Positions 17,406-26,089 of a stretch of 64,000 nt of DNA are shown in pieces. A program made the position numbers and the translations under genes. This stretch comes from Actinomyces trachealis (GTDB lineage Bacteria > Actinomycetota > Actinomycetes > Actinomycetales > Actinomycetaceae), in assembly GCF_015711475.1 (NCBI RefSeq), contig NZ_CP065027.1, positions 1,116,001 to 1,180,000 of the forward strand, given 5' to 3'. The notes beneath the pieces were generated by a model, which was not told the origin of the DNA, did not search any database, and saw only the letters and a list, made by a program, of their open reading frames with translations. Numbering within the stretch: the stretch's first letter is position 1; the number at the start of each line of letters is the position of its first letter.

Positions 17406-19088
17406 TCACAAGCCGAGCTCACCCGCGAAGTCGCCGTCCTCCAGCCGCTTCTTGACGGTCATGAGGTAGCGGGCGGCGTCCGCGCCGTCCACCAGGCGGT
17501 GGTCGTAGGACAGCGCCAGGTAGCACACCGAGCGGATGGCGATGACCTCGTTACCATCGGCGTCCTTCACCACGCGGGGCTGCTTGACGATCGCCCCCAG
17601 GCCGAGGATGGCCACCTCAGGCTGGTTGATGATCGGCGTGTCAAACAGGGCGCCACCGGAGCCGGTGTTGGTGATCGTGAAGGTGGAGCCAGACAGCTCG
17701 TCCGGATTCACCTTGTTGTCACGGGTGCGGGCTGCCAGGTCGTTGATGCGCTTAGCGAGGCCCGGGATATTGAGGTCCCCGGCGTCCTTGACCACCGGCA
17801 CCAGCAGACCACGCGGCGTGTCCACCGCGATACCCACATGCTCGACGTCGTGGTAGGTGACCTCCTTGCCCTTGATGGAGGCGTTAATCTTCGGGTGGGC
17901 CTTGAGGGCCTCGGTGGCCGCCTGCACGAAGAAGGGCAGGAACGTCAGCTTGGTGCCGTTCTTGGCCGCAAAGGCGTCCTTGGCGCGGGCACGCAGGGCC
18001 GCCACCCGGGTGACGTCCACCTCCACCACGGTGGTCAGCTGGGCGGAGGTCTGCAGCGAGTCAATCATGCGCTCGGAGATGACCTGGCGCAGGCGGCTCA
18101 TCTTCTGCGTGGTGCCGCGCAGCTCGGTGTCCACCGCCGGGGCGGTCTTTACCGGGGCGGAGGGAGCGGCGCCAGCGGCTGGAGTAACTGGGGTGGGAAC
18201 CTGCGCAGCCGCAGCCGCAGCCGCAGCCGCCGCTTCTTCCACGTCCTGTTTGCGGATACGGCCTCCGACGCCGGTGCCCTTGAGGGTGGTCAGGTCCACG
18301 CCTTTGTCACGGGCCAGCTTACGCACGATCGGCGTCACATAGGCGGCGGCAGCAGCAGCGGCGGGGGAAGGGGCCTCAGCCGCAGCAGCAGCGTGTGAAG
18401 TGGGGGATGACGCGGGCTCCGGTGCGGGCTCCGACGCTGCGGCATGAGCCGGGTCAGAGGGCACAGCAGCGGCCGGAGCGGATCCGGCCTCGCCGATGAT
18501 AGCCAGCACAGTGCCGACCTCTACGGTCTCGTCCTCAGCCACGCGGATCTCAAGAATGGTGCCCGCAGCAGGTGAGGGGACCTCAGTGTCAACCTTGTCG
18601 GTGGCGACCTCTAGGAGCGGCTCGTCCACAGCGACGGTGTCGCCCACGGCCTTAAGCCAGGAGGAGACGGTGCCCTCGGTCACGGACTCGCCCAGAGCGG
18701 GCATCTTTACCTCGGTGCCGCTTGCAGGGCCAGCAGGCGCTGTCGTAGCAGCCGGGGTGGCCGCCACCGGAGCAGGGTCAGCCTCGGGAGCAGACGCGGG
18801 TGTCGCGGCGGAAGCCGAACCGTCTGGCACTGGCATGGAGCTAGCCTCGGAGGGGTCACCGATGACCGCCAGTATGGTGCCGACCTCTACGGTCTCGTCC
18901 TCAGCCACGCGGATCTCAAGAATGGTGCCCGCAGCAGGTGAGGGGACCTCAGTGTCAACCTTGTCGGTGGCGACCTCTAGGAGCGGCTCGTCCACAGCGA
19001 CGGTGTCGCCCACGGCCTTAAGCCAGGAGGAGACGGTGCCCTCGGTCACGGACTCGCCCAGAGCGGGCATTAACACGTTCTCAGACAT
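17406..19088 (-). CDS. sucB: 2-oxoacid dehydrogenase E2 component (dihydrolipoamide acyltransferase)
   Basis: 560 residues. E2 core enzyme of a pyruvate or 2-oxoglutarate dehydrogenase complex. It has two near-identical lipoyl domains (about residues 7-78 and 129-200), each with the lipoylated lysine in VATDKVDTEV, joined by Ala/Pro-rich linkers. An E3-binding domain follows (TPIVRKLARDKGVDLTTLKG, about 265-300), then the acyltransferase core with the catalytic DHRLVDG near the C-terminus. The two lipoyl domains are encoded by an exact DNA repeat. It lies 32 bases after lpd. Actinobacteria often use this protein as the pyruvate dehydrogenase E2 although it is annotated sucB; the acyl specificity cannot be decided here. 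Confidence 0.93.
   Translation of the reverse strand: MSENVLMPALGESVTEGTVSSWLKAVGDTVAVDEPLLEVATDKVDTEVPSPAAGTILEIRVAEDETVEVGTILAVIGDPSEASSMPVPDGSASAATPASAPEADPAPVAATPAATTAPAGPASGTEVKMPALGESVTEGTVSSWLKAVGDTVAVDEPLLEVATDKVDTEVPSPAAGTILEIRVAEDETVEVGTVLAIIGEAGSAPAAAVPSDPAHAAASEPAPEPASSPTSHAAAAAEAPSPAAAAAAAYVTPIVRKLARDKGVDLTTLKGTGVGGRIRKQDVEEAAAAAAAAAAQVPTPVTPAAGAAPSAPVKTAPAVDTELRGTTQKMSRLRQVISERMIDSLQTSAQLTTVVEVDVTRVAALRARAKDAFAAKNGTKLTFLPFFVQAATEALKAHPKINASIKGKEVTYHDVEHVGIAVDTPRGLLVPVVKDAGDLNIPGLAKRINDLAARTRDNKVNPDELSGSTFTITNTGSGGALFDTPIINQPEVAILGLGAIVKQPRVVKDADGNEVIAIRSVCYLALSYDHRLVDGADAARYLMTVKKRLEDGDFAGELGL
18511..18704 (-). repeat. Direct repeat copy A (second lipoyl domain of sucB)
   Basis: 194 bases that read as identical to 18877-19070, with a period of 366 bases (122 codons). 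Encodes most of the second lipoyl domain. Identity at synonymous sites indicates recent duplication or gene conversion. Confidence 0.88.
18877..19070 (-). repeat. Direct repeat copy B (first lipoyl domain of sucB)
   Basis: Second copy of the 194-base exact repeat; encodes most of the first lipoyl domain. Recombination between the copies would delete one whole domain in frame. Confidence 0.88.
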
Positions 19089-19120
19089 GAAACAGCGTCT
19101 TCTTTCTTGTGGGTATCAGG

Positions 19121-20494
19121 TCAGCCGTGATTGTGCAGCGGCTTGCCGGCAAGGGCCATGGCGGCCTCACCGAGGGTTTCGTTCTGGGTTGGGTGGGCGT
19201 GCACCAAGGAGGCGACGTCGTTGGCGTCAGCCTCCCAGGAGACCATAAGCTGACCCTCGCCAACCTGCTCGCCCATGCGGGCGCCGATGGCGTGGAAACC
19301 CACGATCGGGCCATCCTTGAGAGACACCAGCTTCACGAAGCCGGTGGTGCCAAGGATCTGGCTCTTGGCGTTGCCAGCCACGTTGAACTCGGAGGTGGCG
19401 ATGTTCTCCGCGCCGTGGACCTCCTTGGCCTTAGCCTCTGTCAGGCCCACGGAAGCGATCTCTGGTTCACAGAAAGTAACCTTGGGGACGAGCACATCGT
19501 CAACGGGGGTCGGGTTGAGTCCGGCGATTTTCTCCGCCACGACGATGCCTTGGGCGAAACCGCGGTGGGCTAGTTGCACGCCAGGGACGATGTCACCCAC
19601 GGCCCAGACGCCCTCAACATTGGTGCGGCCGTACTCGTCAGCCAGGACGAAGCCACGGTCCATAGCGACCCCAGCCTCCTCATAGCCCAAGTTCGCGGTC
19701 ACGGGGCCACGGCCGACAGCGATCAGCAGGACCTCGGCCTTAAGCGTGCCACCGTCCTTGGTGTGTACGGTAACGCCGCCGTCATGACGGTCCACGTGGT
19801 CGAACATGGTGCTGGTCTTGAAGGCGATCTTGCGTTTGCGGAAGACGCGCTCAAGCTGCTTAGAGATGGCCTCATCCTCGTTGGGGACCAGCCGGGGCAG
19901 GCCCTCAACGATGGTGACCTGGCAGCCCATAGAAGCCCAGGCGGAGGCGAACTCGACGCCGATCACGCCGCCGCCCAGGATTACTGCGGAGGCTGGTACG
20001 TGGTCAAGCCCTAGGGCCTCCTCGCTGGTGAGAACCGGGCCGGAGATCTCCTGACCGATGGTCTTGGAGCAGGAGCCAGAGGCCAGCACCACGTTCTTGC
20101 CGGTGTAATGCTTGCCGTCCACCTCGACGGTGTCCTTGGCCACGAGCTTGCCCCACCCCTGCACGAAGTCGATTCCGCGGGAGGAGACCAAGCCCTGCAG
20201 GCCCTTGTACATGCGGGAGATGATGCCGTCCTTGTAAGCCTGGACGGCAGGCATGTCGATGCCCTCGAAGGCAGCCTTGACTCCCAGGGTAGTAGCCGCG
20301 CGCACAGCGTCAGCGGTCTCTGCAGCATGCAGCAGGGCCTTGGTAGGAACGCAGCCACGGTGCAGGCAGGTGCCGCCCACCTTGTCTCCTTCGACCAGGG
20401 CGACCTTCAGGCCAAGCTGGGCACCACGCAGGGCTGCGGCGTAGCCGCCGGACCCTGCTCCCAGGATGACCATGTCGTACACGGGTTCAGTCAC
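19121..20494 (-). CDS. lpd: Dihydrolipoamide dehydrogenase (E3)
   Basis: 457 residues. FAD flavoprotein that reoxidises dihydrolipoamide with NAD+. FAD-binding GAGSGGYAAALRGAQLG, redox-active disulfide GGTCLHRGCVPTK, NAD-binding GGGVIGVEFASAWASMG, and a C-terminal catalytic pair in HAHPTQNE. The GTG at 20494 is chosen because AAGGAG stands six bases before it and VTEPVYDMVILG is the normal N-terminus; the frame extends upstream to 20545 without a ribosome site. It is first in an operon with the E2 gene. Confidence 0.96.
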   Translation of the reverse strand: MTEPVYDMVILGAGSGGYAAALRGAQLGLKVALVEGDKVGGTCLHRGCVPTKALLHAAETADAVRAATTLGVKAAFEGIDMPAVQAYKDGIISRMYKGLQGLVSSRGIDFVQGWGKLVAKDTVEVDGKHYTGKNVVLASGSCSKTIGQEISGPVLTSEEALGLDHVPASAVILGGGVIGVEFASAWASMGCQVTIVEGLPRLVPNEDEAISKQLERVFRKRKIAFKTSTMFDHVDRHDGGVTVHTKDGGTLKAEVLLIAVGRGPVTANLGYEEAGVAMDRGFVLADEYGRTNVEGVWAVGDIVPGVQLAHRGFAQGIVVAEKIAGLNPTPVDDVLVPKVTFCEPEIASVGLTEAKAKEVHGAENIATSEFNVAGNAKSQILGTTGFVKLVSLKDGPIVGFHAIGARMGEQVGEGQLMVSWEADANDVASLVHAHPTQNETLGEAAMALAGKPLHNHG

Positions 20495-20688
20495 TGAAAA
20501 CTCCTTGGGTGTAGATCTCCGGCCCCCGGCGGGTCGGTTCAGCACGCGCTCATTGTTTCACTCGGGCACCCGGAATAGGGGCCGATAGACGGCAGAGAGA
20601 AGGACCAGAGTCCCCCTCGCTGCGTGAGATGCGCCACTATGTGTGCGTGCTTGGTGCGTGTTCCCGTCGAACTCGATCGCGCTTGCGC

Positions 20689-22257
20689 TCAGCTCTGCCG
20701 ACCTGAGTCACAGCAGTCCTCAAGCAGCCCCAGGAGGGTGGCCACACCAGCGCCAGTGCCGCCGGTGGTGGTCATGCCCCAGGCGGAGCCATCGTTGAAG
20801 GCTGGGCCGGCGACGTCCAGGTGCGCCCAGTCCGTTTCACCCACAAACTCCCGCAGGAACAGGCCCGCCACCAGCATCCCGCCCCAACGTGAGCCCACGG
20901 CGGAGTTGCGTAGGTCTGCGTAGGGGGAGTCCAGTTTGGAGCGCAGGTGCTCGGGCAGAGGCATCGGCCAGGCAGCCTCACCGGCTGCCTGCGCGCAAGC
21001 CACCACGCGGTCCCGCAGCGACGGCGTGCCCATCACCCCGGTCACTCGCTCGCCCAGCGCCACCAGCTGAGCACCTGTGAGCGTGGCGACGTCGAGCACC
21101 ATGCTCGGCGACTCTGTCATCGCCTGCGCCAGCGCGTCAGCCATCACCAGGCGGCCCTCAGCGTCGGTGTTGGTGATCTCCACGGTGGTGCCGTTGACCA
21201 TGGTGACGATATCGCTGGGGCGCTGTGCGCTGGATCCGGGCATGTTTTCCGCCAGCGCCAACCAGGCGGTCACCTTTACGGGCAGGATCAGCTGCGCGGC
21301 AGCCCGCACCACCGCCAGCACGGTGGCGGCGCCAGCCATGTCAGACTTCATCTCCGGCATGGAGGCCGGAGGCTTCAGAGATAGGCCACCGGAGTCAAAG
21401 GTGATTCCCTTGCCAATGAGTGCCACATGTGGGGTGCCCGCGTCGGCGTCCACAGGCTCCCAGGCCACGCGCACCAGCCGCGGCGGCGTGGGGGAGCCTT
21501 GGCCCACGCCCACGATGCCGCCAAAGCCTTCAGCCGCCAGCTGCGCCTCGTCACGGATCAGGACCTGCAGGGCCTCAGCCTGACCGATCTGCGCTGCTCG
21601 CTGTGCGAAGGTCACGGGGTTCAGCCGGTTCGGAGGCTCGTTCACCAGGTCGCGGGTCAGGGCGACGGCGTCGGCCACCACCTGCGCGTGCCTGAGCGCC
21701 CCATCTCCAGAGGCCGTTCCAGCCAGCGAGCTGAGTACCGTGGCGCTGCCCAGGGGCGCCGTCGGAGCCTTGGAGGATCCCGCCCAGGTGTAGCCGCCGA
21801 TCAGGGTGCCCTCAAGCACAGCGTTGAGCGCCGGAGCAGCGTCGGCAGGTAGCACCAGGCAGGCGTCCTGACAGCCAGCCAGGGCGCGGACCGCGCGCCC
21901 AGCTAGACGGCGCAGCACCTGTTCCCGTGTGCTGCCCAAGGCGGCCACGTCCCGGCGCGGGTCCTGAGCCCGGCCCCAGTCGGCGCCGGTGCCAACCACC
22001 AGCACGGAGGCGTCCTCCCGGGCGCCTGCGGGCAGCACAGAGGTGGCCGGCACACGCAGCACCTCATCAGTGTCGGCCCTGAAGCCAAGGCGCTGCAGCA
22101 GTGTGCCTGCAGCGGCAGAGTCAAGACCCGGCAAGCTGCCCGCAGGCAGCAGCAGTGTGGGTGCGCCCTTTGACTCGTCGGCGGGTGCTGCCCCAAGGAC
22201 GATCACCTCAGCGGACAGGACGGAGTTCTGGTCGGAGGTCAGTGCAATCACAGTCAC
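20689..22257 (-). CDS. pepA: Leucyl aminopeptidase (M17 cytosol aminopeptidase)
   Basis: 522 residues, GTG start at 22257. Two-metal M17 exopeptidase that removes N-terminal amino acids. Metal and catalytic segments: IGKGITFDSGGLSLKP, MKSDMAGAATVLAV, NTDAEGRLVMADAL (family signature) and the C-terminal segment WAHLDVAGPAF. The N-terminal half is the usual less conserved domain. Its neighbours (lpd downstream, a divergent membrane protein upstream) match the M. tuberculosis Rv2213-Rv2215 region. Confidence 0.94.
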   Translation of the reverse strand: MTVIALTSDQNSVLSAEVIVLGAAPADESKGAPTLLLPAGSLPGLDSAAAGTLLQRLGFRADTDEVLRVPATSVLPAGAREDASVLVVGTGADWGRAQDPRRDVAALGSTREQVLRRLAGRAVRALAGCQDACLVLPADAAPALNAVLEGTLIGGYTWAGSSKAPTAPLGSATVLSSLAGTASGDGALRHAQVVADAVALTRDLVNEPPNRLNPVTFAQRAAQIGQAEALQVLIRDEAQLAAEGFGGIVGVGQGSPTPPRLVRVAWEPVDADAGTPHVALIGKGITFDSGGLSLKPPASMPEMKSDMAGAATVLAVVRAAAQLILPVKVTAWLALAENMPGSSAQRPSDIVTMVNGTTVEITNTDAEGRLVMADALAQAMTESPSMVLDVATLTGAQLVALGERVTGVMGTPSLRDRVVACAQAAGEAAWPMPLPEHLRSKLDSPYADLRNSAVGSRWGGMLVAGLFLREFVGETDWAHLDVAGPAFNDGSAWGMTTTGGTGAGVATLLGLLEDCCDSGRQS

Positions 22258-22366
22258 CTAGCGAATGGTAGCCTCGTCGTCTGGCCCGTGTTGCCCTTGG
22301 CCTTCGCCAAGGCAAGCCCTGTTCTTCACGCGCCTGGCGTGAGCATGTACCCGGAGGCACCAGAGC

Positions 22367-22864
22367 ATGACAGAGGGACCTAAGGTCTCGACGGTGACGG
22401 ACAACCGACGCCCTGCGTACGGATGGAGCCGCATTCTCGTTGGGGTCTACGCGGTGTTTGGACTGGTGCTTACTGGCCCGGCCTTAGTCTCGCTCATCCG
22501 CTCCCCAGAACGTTCCGCCGTAGTGGGGGCACTTGAGTTGACTGGTGGCCTGCTCTACCTGATGCTGGCGGTTTGCCTAGCGCACAACGGGCGCCGCATG
22601 CGGATGATCGGCTGGATGACGCTCTCAGCCCTGCTGACTGCTGCGCTGCTCATTGGCCTGCTGACTATCACAGGCACGTCTCCTGAACTGGGCAACAGCG
22701 TGTGGGCTGTGGGCGGTAAGCCACGTGGCTTTCTGCCGCTACTGCTGCCGGTGGTCGCCGGAGTATGGATGTGGCTTAGCGATCCGCGCCGGATCGTCGT
22801 TAACGCAGAACGGATGACGGACCTGTCAGACAGCCTGGCCGAGCGTCGCACCAAGGGGCGCTGA
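22367..22864 (+). CDS. Conserved hypothetical four-helix membrane protein
   Basis: 165 residues, ATG with GGAGG nine bases upstream. Four predicted membrane segments (about residues 24-44, 54-72, 79-100 and 122-138) with short loops, the last containing GGKPRGFLPLLLPVVAGVW. The C-terminal cytoplasmic tail is charged. No enzyme motif is visible and I do not recognise the family. It is transcribed divergently from pepA. Confidence 0.75.
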   Translation: MTEGPKVSTVTDNRRPAYGWSRILVGVYAVFGLVLTGPALVSLIRSPERSAVVGALELTGGLLYLMLAVCLAHNGRRMRMIGWMTLSALLTAALLIGLLTITGTSPELGNSVWAVGGKPRGFLPLLLPVVAGVWMWLSDPRRIVVNAERMTDLSDSLAERRTKGR

Positions 22865-22971
22865 GACTAGGGCACCTGTGCGCTCAGCTGCGTCGGTGCT
22901 CCTACCACTCCTGTGTGCGTCTCAAGGAGAAGTGGGGCTGCACGGCCTCTTGGTGCAGGTGGCCTTAAGCA

Positions 22972-23541
22972 TTAGGGCTGACGGCGCAGCCGCAGTAGTG
23001 CCAGCGCCGCTGCTGCCAGCAGGCAGAGCGTGAGGGCTGCGGACTGCGGGGAGGAGCCAGGGGCCTCCGCCCAATTCCAGGCGGCCAGGACTTGCTCCTT
23101 GTCTCCCCACCTGACCAGCGGCACTAGGACCAGCAAGGGAATCACCCAGGCCAGTTGGCGCCCCAGCAGGCTGGCGGATATCAGGCACAGGCAGAACCAG
23201 CAGGTGAAAGAACGCAGTGTCACCAGGACCGCCCCGCCTGTTAAGGCGGTCCCCAGGGCGAAGCAGGCGGCGCCCAGGCAGGCACCGGCCAGCAGGTGCA
23301 GGGCCCGGGCCCTGGACAGCGGGCCGCAGTCGGTCGCATCGAGCCGGGGAGCGGGGGAGGTGGTGGAGGCCACCGTCACGGCACTGCCGAAGAGGACCAG
23401 CACATAGCGGTAGGGCAGCACCACCGTGCCGGTGACGGACAGCAGCAGCCGTCCTTCTCCAGCCAGGGTGTGTACTAGGGCCAGCGTCACCAGGGCCAGC
23501 AGCGCCCATAAGGCTCTGCGGATACGCAGGTACAGGCTCAT
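22972..23541 (-). CDS. Polytopic membrane protein of the secreted-protein/ABC cassette
   Basis: 189 residues, mostly hydrophobic with five to six likely membrane segments; basic N-terminus (MSLYLRIRRALW) and C-terminus (LLRLRRQP). Its ATG overlaps the stop of the 438-residue membrane protein by four bases (ATGA). Last gene of a cassette with an ABC ATPase, so a second permease-type or accessory subunit is likely. A longer-looking frame in the same region (22922-23509) is a shadow. The family is not recognised. Confidence 0.75.
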   Translation of the reverse strand: MSLYLRIRRALWALLALVTLALVHTLAGEGRLLLSVTGTVVLPYRYVLVLFGSAVTVASTTSPAPRLDATDCGPLSRARALHLLAGACLGAACFALGTALTGGAVLVTLRSFTCWFCLCLISASLLGRQLAWVIPLLVLVPLVRWGDKEQVLAAWNWAEAPGSSPQSAALTLCLLAAAALALLRLRRQP

Positions 23542-24854
23542 GGTGTACAGGTCCGGTGGATTAGCGCCTGCGCTTGGGCACGGCGCTGCTCAACCCAGGC
23601 GATCCGTTCAGCGGGTGTGGCGGAGTCAAGGCTGTGCATGACCTGCTCCCAGTCCACCCCCGTGGTGTCATGTAGGCCTGCGGGGCGGGGTTCGCCGGTG
23701 ATTGTCAGTTCGAGGGCGGCAGCAACCTCATGGAGCAGGAGGAAGTGCTGGAGTTGTGCCTCCTGGTGGAGCTTGCCATCAGGGTTCAGGCAGCCGTCGG
23801 GGAAGGGAGTGATGAGTTGTCCAGCTAGATCTTCGGAGATATCTGCGGCCAGGAACCGGGTGGAACCATTAACCAAGCCGAAATCCCCACGCTTAAAAAT
23901 CCCTTCCAGACCAAATTCATAGAGGACCAGATCATCGGTTATGGCGTGTTCCTGAGCCACCTGGGAGGCGCTCTCGGACAGGGCGGAGATTTCCGCCAGG
24001 TAGGCCGACTCCTCCGGCCACATGCACACGCTTACTTGACGGCCAACGCAAAGCGGCTGCGCGGGGACGGGTCTGGGGGTGATAACGGGGCCGAGCAAGC
24101 TGGCGGCAATCAGCAAAGACAGTGCCCCGGTGTTGGCGGCCAGGAGCCGGAGCCATGAGCTGGAGCCTTGTGGCCACAGTGCGGTCCCACCAGGACGCAA
24201 ACGGCGCAGGAGAGCAGGTAGGCCCAGCGCGAGCGCAGTGATGCCGATCATCTCTGCCGCAGCAGAGGCCAGGCCCGCTGAGCTGAGTTGACGGTCTGGA
24301 GGCCCAGCCAGGAAGGTGCGCGTCAGTGAACTTGTTTCGCTGATCCAGAACAGGCGCCCGAACACCAGCAGTGCGGCAAGCGGGGCGGAGAACCAACTGG
24401 TTGAACACAGCAGGGACAGGAGCGTGCCAAAGGCGGAGGCGGACCAGGCGATGCTAATGGCCATGAACAAATAGGACCACCACAACAGTCCGGCTGGGGC
24501 CCCGCCATACAAGCAGCCTAGGCGGGCGGTCAGGGCTCCTAGCAGCACCACGCCGCAGGACAGTAGGCCGTTGGTGAGCAGGCACTGAAAGTACAGGCTG
24601 CGGTGCCATGGGGTGAGGCCAGAGAAGGTGTCTTGGCCGCCTTTTGGGAAGAGGTGCCGGGTGGTCCAGGCGGCACCCGCTGCGGCCAGGGGGGCCAGGA
24701 ACAACCACGGTGTGGTTACCGCTGCTGAGGCCTGGGGGAGTACCAGGCGCCACGAGTGGAAGTCGGTCAGCATCATGGCTACTTGAATCGTGACCATAAG
24801 CAGTGCGAACCAACGCATTGGTGTGCGTCTGAGCACGGTGAGCGCAGCAGTCAT
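23538..24854 (-). CDS. Large membrane protein, probable ABC-2-type permease with extracytoplasmic domain
   Basis: 438 residues. The N-terminal 260 residues hold about six membrane segments, as in ABC-2-type permeases. The rest is soluble and probably extracytoplasmic, beginning CVGRQVSVCMWPEESAYLA, with three cysteines and no membrane segment. This resembles the tail seen on some actinobacterial ABC permeases (a DUF7224-like domain by my recollection, low certainty). Its ATG overlaps the stop of the ATPase gene (TGATG). It should pair with the ATPase to move or sense a peptide or lipid; the substrate is unknown. Confidence 0.75.
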   Translation of the reverse strand: MTAALTVLRRTPMRWFALLMVTIQVAMMLTDFHSWRLVLPQASAAVTTPWLFLAPLAAAGAAWTTRHLFPKGGQDTFSGLTPWHRSLYFQCLLTNGLLSCGVVLLGALTARLGCLYGGAPAGLLWWSYLFMAISIAWSASAFGTLLSLLCSTSWFSAPLAALLVFGRLFWISETSSLTRTFLAGPPDRQLSSAGLASAAAEMIGITALALGLPALLRRLRPGGTALWPQGSSSWLRLLAANTGALSLLIAASLLGPVITPRPVPAQPLCVGRQVSVCMWPEESAYLAEISALSESASQVAQEHAITDDLVLYEFGLEGIFKRGDFGLVNGSTRFLAADISEDLAGQLITPFPDGCLNPDGKLHQEAQLQHFLLLHEVAAALELTITGEPRPAGLHDTTGVDWEQVMHSLDSATPAERIAWVEQRRAQAQALIHRTCTP

Positions 24855-25573
24855 CAGTTGCCCATAACCTTTAGATAGGCGGCTTCCAGATCGGCTGAGG
24901 CCGTGCTGGGGCTGTGAACAAGGGCGGTGGTTTCCGCCTCCAGGCGCACCTGCCCCTGGTCCAGCAGCAGGCGAGTGGCCACGGCGGCGATGTCCTCGAT
25001 GAGGTGGGAGGAGATGACCACCGCCATCTGTGCCGAGGAGCGCAGCAACTTGCGGAAGCGGTCTCGTTCCACCGGGTCCAGCCCTACGGTGGGCTCGTCC
25101 AATAGCAGCAGGCGTGGGTGCCTGACCAGTGCGGTGGCCAGGCTGAGGCGTTGGGCCATGCCGCCGGATAGCTTGCGCACCGGTGTATTAGCCCGGTCTG
25201 CCAAGGAGACGGTTTCCAGGCAGGCCTGGGCGCGGGAGCGCCGTTGGGCGCGGGGGATCCCGCCTAGCCAGGCCGCATACTCCAGGGTCTCCTGGGCGGT
25301 GAATCGGGTGAGCAGGGCGGAGTGCTGAGGCAGGTAGCCGATGTTGCGCCGCGCTTGGCGGGCGGAGCGCAGATTGGTGACGTGGTGTCCCGCCACCGCC
25401 ACCGTCCCGGCACTAGGTGGGGCGGTGCACCCCATGATGTCCATCAAGGTGCTTTTGCCCGCCCCATTGGGGCCCACCAGTCCGAGTACCTCACCGGCAT
25501 GCAGCTCTAGGGATAGGGGCGCGAGCGCTTGCGCCCGACCATAGCGTCTGGAGACCTCTTCCAGGCGCAGCAC
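24854..25573 (-). CDS. ABC transporter ATP-binding protein of the cassette
   Basis: About 239 residues. Walker A is GPNGAGKST, the signature is KLSGGMAQRLSLATALVRHP, Walker B is LLLLDEPTVGLDP and the H-loop is ISSHLIED, the pattern of ABC-2 and drug/bacteriocin exporter ATPases (CcmA-like). I prefer the GTG at 25573, giving the normal N-terminus LRLEEVSRRYG after GGCAGGAG; an in-frame GTG at 25609 would overlap the preceding gene by 25 bases. It is coupled to the permease genes downstream. Confidence 0.9.
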   Translation of the reverse strand: MLRLEEVSRRYGRAQALAPLSLELHAGEVLGLVGPNGAGKSTLMDIMGCTAPPSAGTVAVAGHHVTNLRSARQARRNIGYLPQHSALLTRFTAQETLEYAAWLGGIPRAQRRSRAQACLETVSLADRANTPVRKLSGGMAQRLSLATALVRHPRLLLLDEPTVGLDPVERDRFRKLLRSSAQMAVVISSHLIEDIAAVATRLLLDQGQVRLEAETTALVHSPSTASADLEAAYLKVMGN

Positions 25574-25584
25574 CGGCTCCTGCC

Positions 25585-25937
25585 TCAGCTGACTACTCGC
25601 CCTCGGCACTCCACCCAGGTGTTGTTGCTCGACACCCCGAAGGAGGCCTCGCCGTAGTCGAAGCTACTCGACCATCCCTTGGGCAGCCAGGACCAGTTTC
25701 CAACATGATCAGGCTGAGAGTTGTAGTCGACGTGCGCACGGTACCTTCCAGACACTGCGGCGTAGTAGCAGCGTGCGTCCCAGGCCGTGTTCCACATTCT
25801 CACATAGCAGCCATTCGTTGGCGGGCTGTCAGTGTAAGCGTTTGCTGGAACATTAGACCTGCACCGAATGTCAGTACCAACGCCATAGCCTCTATGGCTG
25901 TCCTGCTGCGCGGTACACATCTTCGTGTTCTCATCAT
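25585..25937 (-). pseudogene. Small secreted protein, frameshifted between signal peptide and mature part
   Basis: A strong ribosome site (AAAGGAG) precedes ATGATG at 25937-25932. That frame encodes a basic n-region and a hydrophobic core (EAMALVLTFGAGLMF) like a signal peptide, but stops at about 25801. The neighbouring frame then encodes a cleavage-like VPANA followed by a polar, aromatic, cysteine-containing domain (start YTDSPPTNGCYVRMW, end NTWVECRGRVVS) that runs to the stop at 25585. One missing base near 25850 would join both into a secreted protein of about 117 residues with a mature part near 87. It is either a pseudogene, a sequencing error or a programmed shift. The domain is not recognised; the downstream ABC genes suggest an exported peptide. 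Confidence 0.6.
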
Positions 25938-26089
25938 CGACTCCTTTGTCATCTAGATGGCGTGCTATACGAATGCTAGTACACGCTCAGGGTAGGCAAA
26001 CTATGGCAGTAATGTGTGGGTAGTAGGGGTAATCTTATTAGTTTAAGCCTTGTGTTTGAGCCTGTGTTGGACGCTATCAAGGATAGCTG

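Noticed and set aside
22922..23509. 195-codon frame overlapping the 189-residue membrane protein
   Set aside because: Its product is Pro/Gly/Arg-rich, while the alternative frame encodes clean membrane helices and overlaps the upstream gene by ATGA.
25585..25937. Lactococcin 972-type bacteriocin
   Set aside because: The mature part lacks the Gly/Trp-rich pattern I associate with that family, and the membrane proteins do not look like its seven-helix immunity protein.
26073..26087. Terminator hairpin after the ClC gene
   Set aside because: Only a 6-bp stem with a 3-base loop and no T-tract directly after it; too weak to call.
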